NCBI GenBank assembly: GCA_017643925.1
Contig: JAEPML010000012.1
Coordinates: 1 to 64,000, forward strand
From: Roseibium sp.
Lineage (GTDB): Bacteria; Pseudomonadota; Alphaproteobacteria; Rhizobiales; Stappiaceae
Reading direction: 5' to 3'
DNA length: 64,000 nucleotides
Positions 59,661 to 64,000 of the stretch are shown here, piece after piece. Within the stretch, counting starts at the first letter, position 1, and the number at the start of each line of letters is the position of its first letter. Position numbers and translations under genes: made by a program. The notes under the pieces are model-generated. The model made no database searches and was not told the origin of the DNA. It saw only the letters and a program-made list of their open reading frames with translations.

Positions 59661-61454
59661 ATGATCAACAGCCAGCCTGCATCGTCACCAGTGTCGCGGA
59701 CAATCATGCTCGTTCTTGCGGCAATGCTGGTCGCCTTTCATCTGGGCTTGATCTTCTCGGGGCTCGTGCCGAACCTTGTCAGCCGTCCCATTCACCTGGC
59801 TTTGGCCTTACCGTGGATTTTCCTTTTCGCCGGCGGAGGACTAGTCAGTCGCACAAGCGGTGCCATCATTTGCGCGGCGGGTGTTGCCGCCTGTCTCTGG
59901 GTCACGGCCAATCAGGAAATGCTCTCCGATCAGTACGGCTTTCTGGAGGGGGATCTTCAGCTCCTGATTGCCGCTGTTCTCCTGATTACGGTTCTGGAAG
60001 GAGCCCGAAGGGCTATCGGCTGGCCCCTGCCCATCGTTGCCGCCCTTGCGCTCGGCTACGGTCTTTTCGGGCAGCACATTCCCGGCGAATTCGGTCATTC
60101 GGGAACGCCCCTGGCAAGTTTTCTCGGGACATTGACAATCGCTGAAGGTGGCATCTGGGGCAGTCTGACAGGCGTTTCGGTAAATGTCGTCGCAATCTTT
60201 GTCATCTTCGGCGCTGTCTTGAATGCAGGCGAAGCCGGGCAGGGTTTCATGAATGTTGCCGCCGCAGCGGCAGGAAGATTGAAAGGCGGAGCTGCCAAGG
60301 TTTCCGTGCTGTCCTCGGCCCTCTTTGGCTCGATCTCTGGCTCCGCATCTGCAAATGTCGCCTCCACTGGGGCCATCACTTTGCCCGCCATGACCCGCCT
60401 CGGTTATCCGAAACGTCTGGCAGCCGCAGTTGAGGCGGTGGCTTCTTCCGGCGGTCAGATCATGCCTCCCCTGATGGGCGCCGGGGCCTTCGTCATGGTG
60501 GAGTTGACGCGCGTTCCCTACACGCAGATCATGCTGGCGGCGCTCCTGCCTGCCATTCTTTATTTCTTCGCAGTCTGGATCGGCATCAATGCCTATGCGC
60601 GCCACCACGACCTGGCAGCTGTTGCCGCCGAGGACCGGCCAAACCTTCGCCGGGTCGCGATAACGTCCGGCTTCTTCCTCGTCCCCTTCCTCGTTCTTCT
60701 CTATGGCATGTTCGTTGCGCAATACACGCCGCAATACGCGGCCTGCATGGCGATCATTGCAGGATTTGTACTGTTGTTCTTCAACGCCTCCGGCACATTT
60801 GACATCAGGCAAATACTGGCCCGGCTTGAAAGCGCGCTCCTGACGTCGGCGCGCCAGGTCTCCATCATTGCCTCGATCATTGTCTGCGCCTCGATCATCA
60901 TTGGCGTTCTGGCAATTACCGGTCTCGGCGTCAAAATCACCTCGCTGATCCTTTCCGGTTCAGGCGGGCTACTCTGGCCATCTCTGTTCCTGACCGCCCT
61001 CGCCTGCCTGTTTTTGGGCATGGAAGTTCCGACAACTGCCGCCTATGTCATCTGCGTTTCGGTGGCCGGGCCCGCGCTCATTCAACAGGGCCTGGACCCG
61101 TTGCAGGCGCACTTGTTTGTCTTCTGGTTTGCGTTGATTTCCACCATCACGCCGCCGGTCTGCGGCGCCGTTTTCATCGCAGCGGGGATGATCGAGGAAA
61201 ACTGGTTGAAAGTCGCCTTCACGGCGATGGCCCTTGGGATCGGCCTTTACATCGTCCCGCTTGCCATGATCACAAATCCGACTGTCCTTGAGCTGGGAGA
61301 CGCCCCCGTCTCCGCTCTGCTTGCGACGGCCAAGATTGCCGTGGGACTGGGCTTTGTTTCCTTCGGTGTCATTGGCTACAAAGCCCTGCCAGCCAAGATC
61401 GCGGCGATTTGCCTTGGGCTGCTGGTGATCTTTCTTGGTGGGCAATACATTTGA
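59661..61454 (+). CDS. TRAP transporter fused permease (TAXI type)
   Basis: A 597-residue membrane protein with about 16-18 segments: a DctQ-like N-terminal part fused to a DctM-like part, the TAXI-type arrangement. SGSASANVASTGAITLPAM and SSGGQIMPPLMGAGAFVMV are the family signatures. The start at 59661 is the first ATG after the intercistronic hairpin. Its last 486 bases are also open on the opposite strand as the tail of the alpha/beta hydrolase frame. Confidence 0.9.
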   Translation: MINSQPASSPVSRTIMLVLAAMLVAFHLGLIFSGLVPNLVSRPIHLALALPWIFLFAGGGLVSRTSGAIICAAGVAACLWVTANQEMLSDQYGFLEGDLQLLIAAVLLITVLEGARRAIGWPLPIVAALALGYGLFGQHIPGEFGHSGTPLASFLGTLTIAEGGIWGSLTGVSVNVVAIFVIFGAVLNAGEAGQGFMNVAAAAAGRLKGGAAKVSVLSSALFGSISGSASANVASTGAITLPAMTRLGYPKRLAAAVEAVASSGGQIMPPLMGAGAFVMVELTRVPYTQIMLAALLPAILYFFAVWIGINAYARHHDLAAVAAEDRPNLRRVAITSGFFLVPFLVLLYGMFVAQYTPQYAACMAIIAGFVLLFFNASGTFDIRQILARLESALLTSARQVSIIASIIVCASIIIGVLAITGLGVKITSLILSGSGGLLWPSLFLTALACLFLGMEVPTTAAYVICVSVAGPALIQQGLDPLQAHLFVFWFALISTITPPVCGAVFIAAGMIEENWLKVAFTAMALGIGLYIVPLAMITNPTVLELGDAPVSALLATAKIAVGLGFVSFGVIGYKALPAKIAAICLGLLVIFLGGQYI

Positions 61455-62108
61455 TCTGAACCGGGTCAACAAGACATCTTGAAACAAAGTCCTCCGGACG
61501 GTGTCACGAAGCTGTGCCTCAAGTTGGTCCCGGTGATCCCCTTTCAGCAGCTCTTGCCCATGCTCGGAACCGTCGAACACCAGGAGTCTTTTTGGGTCCG
61601 CAGCCTTCTCAAAGCTGAGAACCGAGCGTTGCAAGAAGAAGTCTCCTTCAGCATGCACAAACAGCTTGGAGACCTTCGGAGACTCTAATGCCGGGCCTGT
61701 CGCAGTGCTGAGCAAAATGACCCGACTGACCGTTCCACGCGGCGCCTTTGCCACAGCCTGTTGCACGGCTCCACCGCCGATGCTGGCGCCCAGCAAAGTG
61801 ATATCGGTTTTGCCGTGATCCAGCAGAAAAGCAATCGCCGCCAGCGCGTCCTCCCCGGAGTTGCTTGCCGGCGCAATCGTCGAAAGTCCCGCTGAATGTA
61901 ACTTTTGGGCCAACGACTGCCAGCTCTCCGCCGAAGAACCAGACTGGTGCATCAGCACCACGGCCTTTGTTCCTCCGGCGTCTGACCAGAGTGCCGGTCG
62001 TTCGATAACTTCCCGGATTGTAAGGGTAACGGTCTGAGGTTCTGCCGACAGGGAAACAGCAACACTTTGCAACAGGCAGCAGACCGCCAGAACGAAACAC
62101 CGCCGCAT
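60969..62108 (-). CDS. Secreted alpha/beta hydrolase with antisense C-terminal extension
   Basis: A 379-codon frame. Residues 1-22 are a Sec signal peptide (ending LSAEP); VVLMHQSGSSAESW and LLGASIGGGAV (Ser nucleophile) mark an alpha/beta hydrolase domain that should end near residue 215 with LEAQLRDTVRRTL. No stop is present there, and the frame continues about 160 codons antisense to the TRAP permease with low-complexity sequence unlike a domain. The natural stop seems lost, or the true end is different. The substrate is unknown. Confidence 0.6.
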   Translation of the reverse strand: MRRCFVLAVCCLLQSVAVSLSAEPQTVTLTIREVIERPALWSDAGGTKAVVLMHQSGSSAESWQSLAQKLHSAGLSTIAPASNSGEDALAAIAFLLDHGKTDITLLGASIGGGAVQQAVAKAPRGTVSRVILLSTATGPALESPKVSKLFVHAEGDFFLQRSVLSFEKAADPKRLLVFDGSEHGQELLKGDHRDQLEAQLRDTVRRTLFQDVLLTRFRSNVLPTKKDHQQPKANRRDLGWQGFVANDTEGNKAQSHGNLGRRKQSGDGGVSQLKDSRICDHGKRDDVKADPKGHRREGDFQPVFLDHPRCDENGAADRRRDGGNQRKPEDKQVRLQRVQALLNERGPGHRNADDIGGSCRNFHAQKQAGEGGQEQRWPE

Positions 62109-62168
62109 GAACCGCTCTCCTGTAAGCTCTCTCTTTCAATTTCTACTATAATTTTAGTAGATAATGCG

Positions 62169-62534
62169 TCAACCCGTTTGCGCTTTATGCGGCTTTTCCA
62201 GATCGGCAAGTCGTTCCGCCCAGACCTTCGAAACCTTCGACAATGGCAAAAGCGCCTCATAGACATCAGAGCCGAGAGCGGTCACGTGGTAGCCATCCTC
62301 GCCCAGGGCAACAAAACCGGCAGCCCGCAGCTCCTTGATCCTGGAATTCAACACCCCAGGAGAAATTGTCTCGCAGGCATCCTGCAGCCCGCGGAACGAC
62401 AAGGGCCCCTGCTCGCTCAGGGTCCACAGCACACCCATTGCCCAGCGCCGACCCAAAAGGTCAAACATGGCCATGATCGGACTGCCGCTCTTCGAACCGC
62501 GTACGGATTGTCCGGGAACGGGAATTTTGGTCAC
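62169..62534 (-). CDS. HxlR-family regulator (no sensing Cys)
   Basis: A 121-residue HxlR protein: DLLGRRWAMGVLWTLSEQGP and RGLQDACETISPGVLNSRIK form the winged helix. There is no Cys at the usual N-terminal sensing position, so it is more likely ligand-binding than thiol-redox. Divergent from the EamA exporter with two tandem palindromic sites between them. Confidence 0.83.
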   Translation of the reverse strand: MTKIPVPGQSVRGSKSGSPIMAMFDLLGRRWAMGVLWTLSEQGPLSFRGLQDACETISPGVLNSRIKELRAAGFVALGEDGYHVTALGSDVYEALLPLSKVSKVWAERLADLEKPHKAQTG

Positions 62535-62563
62535 AATGTCTCCAGTGCCGTCATTTCATGATT

Positions 62564-62599
62564 GCTATTCTTTTGATAGCTCGCTACTAAATTGATAGC
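62564..62599. promoter_or_regulatory. Tandem HxlR operators
   Basis: Two 17-base sites, GCTAT-N7-ATAGC (62564-62580) and GCTAC-N7-ATAGC (62583-62599), 19 bases centre to centre, between the divergent hxlR and EamA genes. The N7 spacing equals the TACT-N7-AGTA boxes reported for DUF24-family regulators. Confidence 0.65.
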
Positions 62600-62618
62600 A
62601 CATTAGGGAAACGGCATC

Positions 62619-63572
62619 ATGAATGCAAAGGAATTCGGCCTCTGGACCCTGCTGACCCTTCTTTGGGGGGCGTCCTTTCTGGCCATCGGAATTGGCGTGA
62701 AATCGCTGGACCCGATGACGCTGGTCGCCGGTCGCATGTTTATCGCGGCCCTTGTCCTCGTTGCCGTGGTCTATCTGACCGGCAATACGCTGCAGCTGGG
62801 CAAAAGAGGCTGGTTCATTGCCGGTGTTGCCGGCATGACGGGAAACATTTTGCCATTCCTTCTGATCAGCTATGCCGAGCAGGACGTCAATTCGGGCATG
62901 GCCGCCCTGATCATGGGGATCACACCCATCGTCACGCTGGCCGTCGCACCGTTCATTCACCCGGACGAAACACTGGGCAGGCTAAAGATACTCGGGGCGG
63001 GTTTCGGTTTTGCCGGGATCGCAATCCTGGTTGGCCCTTCGGCTGCCGAAGGCGCCGGCGGTTTTCTCGTTCCAAAACTGGCCCTTGTCGCCGCCGCCTT
63101 GCTCTACTCATTCACGACGCTGTTTTCACGCCGCTTCCCCTACCCCAATCCACTCCAGCTTGCAGCCGGTGCGGTGCTGGTCGGTGCACTGGTATCAATG
63201 GTTATCGCGCTTGCCGGGTTCCAGCACTACGGCCGATTGCAAGTGACCTGGCAGGGGCTGCTGGCGGTCGTCTATCTGGGTCTTGGCCCGACTGCTCTTG
63301 CCACCCTCGTCTATTTCTACCTCGTCCCGAGAATTGGCGCCGGGCGATTGAGCCAGGTGAACTATGTCGTTCCGGTTCTTGGAACGCTGCTCGGAATTGC
63401 GTTCCTGGGCGAACGCCCCGACTGGAACACCTGGATCTCTATCCCGGTCATCCTTGTTGGCGTGTTCCTGGTGTCAAGAAATGCGAGCAAACCCGCTCGC
63501 GCCGAGGTCAGTTCCGATCCAGGTAGAACATCCGCACCGTCTGTCTTGGCTGATCGGACGCAGCCCGGCTGA
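62619..63572 (+). CDS. EamA/DMT-family transporter
   Basis: A 317-residue membrane protein with ten hydrophobic segments in two EamA repeats; LLWGASFLAIGIGVKSLDPM is the typical first segment. AGGGA lies 8 bases before the ATG. Family members export amino acids, purines or other metabolites. Divergent from an HxlR regulator across tandem operators. Its last 65 bases overlap the convergent DUF2141 gene. Confidence 0.88.
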   Translation: MNAKEFGLWTLLTLLWGASFLAIGIGVKSLDPMTLVAGRMFIAALVLVAVVYLTGNTLQLGKRGWFIAGVAGMTGNILPFLLISYAEQDVNSGMAALIMGITPIVTLAVAPFIHPDETLGRLKILGAGFGFAGIAILVGPSAAEGAGGFLVPKLALVAAALLYSFTTLFSRRFPYPNPLQLAAGAVLVGALVSMVIALAGFQHYGRLQVTWQGLLAVVYLGLGPTALATLVYFYLVPRIGAGRLSQVNYVVPVLGTLLGIAFLGERPDWNTWISIPVILVGVFLVSRNASKPARAEVSSDPGRTSAPSVLADRTQPG

Positions 63573-63996
63573 AGGGCGGCTCGTCATAAGCGTCCCGCGC
63601 GCCACTGACCGTATAGCCTTCGGTCGGGATCTGGTTCTTCATGTCCAGGTCCCGGTTGCCGTTTTCGTCGTGGATGGCCACCACGGCGAAGGGACCTGAC
63701 GTCAAATCGGGAAAGGTCGCCAGGACACGACCTGTCGATGCCGGAACTTCAAGATAGCCGACTGCAGCTTGATAGTCGTAGGTCTTGAGCGCGTCGCGAT
63801 TGTCCATGACCATGACGATCACCTGGCCGTTGCCGTTGCGCACGCCCTCCACGGTGACCTCCAACCCGGTTGCGAGCGGTTTTGCAGCCACTTCGTTTGC
63901 TTCGACCGACGGAACCTTGCTCGCCAGCCAGGCTCCGCCGATCAGAATACCTGCACTGACAGCGATCCCCGTTAGACGTTGCTGAAAAGTCGGCAT
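63508..63996 (-). CDS. DUF2141 secreted protein
   Basis: A 162-residue protein with an N-terminal hydrophobic signal or anchor (about 8-28) and a DUF2141 domain: LEVTVEGVRNGNGQVIVMVM, then FAVVAIHDENGNRDLDM, the family's acidic loop near the end. DUF2141 proteins are small periplasmic or secreted proteins of unknown function. Its 3' end overlaps the convergent EamA gene by 65 bases. Confidence 0.85.
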   Translation of the reverse strand: MPTFQQRLTGIAVSAGILIGGAWLASKVPSVEANEVAAKPLATGLEVTVEGVRNGNGQVIVMVMDNRDALKTYDYQAAVGYLEVPASTGRVLATFPDLTSGPFAVVAIHDENGNRDLDMKNQIPTEGYTVSGARDAYDEPPFSRAASDQPRQTVRMFYLDRN

Positions 63997-64000
63997 GTCA

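Noticed and set aside
58538..60812. Long minus-strand frames (318 and 323 residues) over the TAXI receptor and TRAP permease
   Set aside because: Antisense shadows in GC-rich coding DNA without family motifs.
1..64000. tRNA, rRNA, CRISPR arrays, insertion sequences
   Set aside because: No cloverleaf-like or rRNA-like sequence, no regularly spaced repeats and no transposase with terminal repeats were recognised by eye; a covariance-model search would be decisive.

Overview
The window reads as a chromosomal segment of an alphaproteobacterium, most likely a marine member of the Hyphomicrobiales (Roseibium/Labrenzia-like). This is inferred from moderate-to-high GC, many LysR, GntR and HxlR regulators, and the density of TRAP, TTT and ABC uptake systems. 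No rRNA, tRNA, CRISPR array or insertion sequence was seen.

Region 1 (1-10.75 kb, and again 19.2-23.4 kb, all minus strand) is a podovirus-type (T7/BPP-1-like) prophage late operon that runs off the left edge. In transcription order it holds a 523-aa protein of unknown role, small and large terminase, a T7 gp13-like protein, then (after an interruption) a small proline-rich phage protein, portal/head-tail connector, a Bbp19-like protein, a scaffold-like protein, a secreted 'moron', a second protein with the scaffold-type C-terminus, major capsid, a small protein, tail tubular proteins A and B and a gp14-like internal virion protein. The capsid gene carries an in-frame TAG followed by what looks like its missing C-terminus. 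The scaffold start region has an apparent -1 frameshift at a G6 tract.

Region 2 (10.75-19.2 kb) is an 8.4-kb block of host-type genes lying between the gp13-like gene and the small protein/portal genes, so it splits one phage operon in two. It carries electrophile, redox and metal functions: LysR/azoreductase, CadD-like, HxlR-GST-DUF899-DUF2182, rhodanese/FtrA, an Ada-like regulator and a PEP-mutase-superfamily enzyme. No recombinase or transposase is visible at either junction.

Region 3 (23.4-24.5 kb) is AT-rich, with one orphan membrane protein.

Region 4 (24.5-33 kb) is a catabolic island: an SsuABC/Tau-type ABC transporter, a GntR/FCD regulator broken by an in-frame TAA, aldehyde dehydrogenase, a flavin-dependent LLM monooxygenase with its flavin reductase, an alpha/beta hydrolase and an AA_synth (DUF1185) protein. 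Region 5 (33-37 kb) holds three LysR regulators and a Bcr/CflA drug exporter. Region 6 (37-45 kb) is a sugar-acid operon: SMP-30-type lactonase, a COG4091 (DRL-like) oxidoreductase, an IlvD/Edd dehydratase, a beta-hydroxyacid dehydrogenase and a complete TctCBA transporter.

Region 7 (45-52.9 kb) mixes an XRE regulator, a SRPBCC membrane protein, a possible recombinase relic beside a 19-bp hairpin, an isochorismatase, a glutathionyl-hydroquinone-reductase/monooxygenase/hemerythrin operon and two PEBP (RKIP-like) proteins. Region 8 (53-57.5 kb) is a TRAP transporter with a maleate-isomerase-like enzyme and a divergent GntR; its DctM gene is frameshifted at a G5 tract. Region 9 (57.5-64 kb) has a LuxR-type regulator/SnoaL pair, a TAXI TRAP system, an alpha/beta hydrolase running antisense into the TRAP permease, an HxlR/EamA pair with tandem operators, and a DUF2141 protein.
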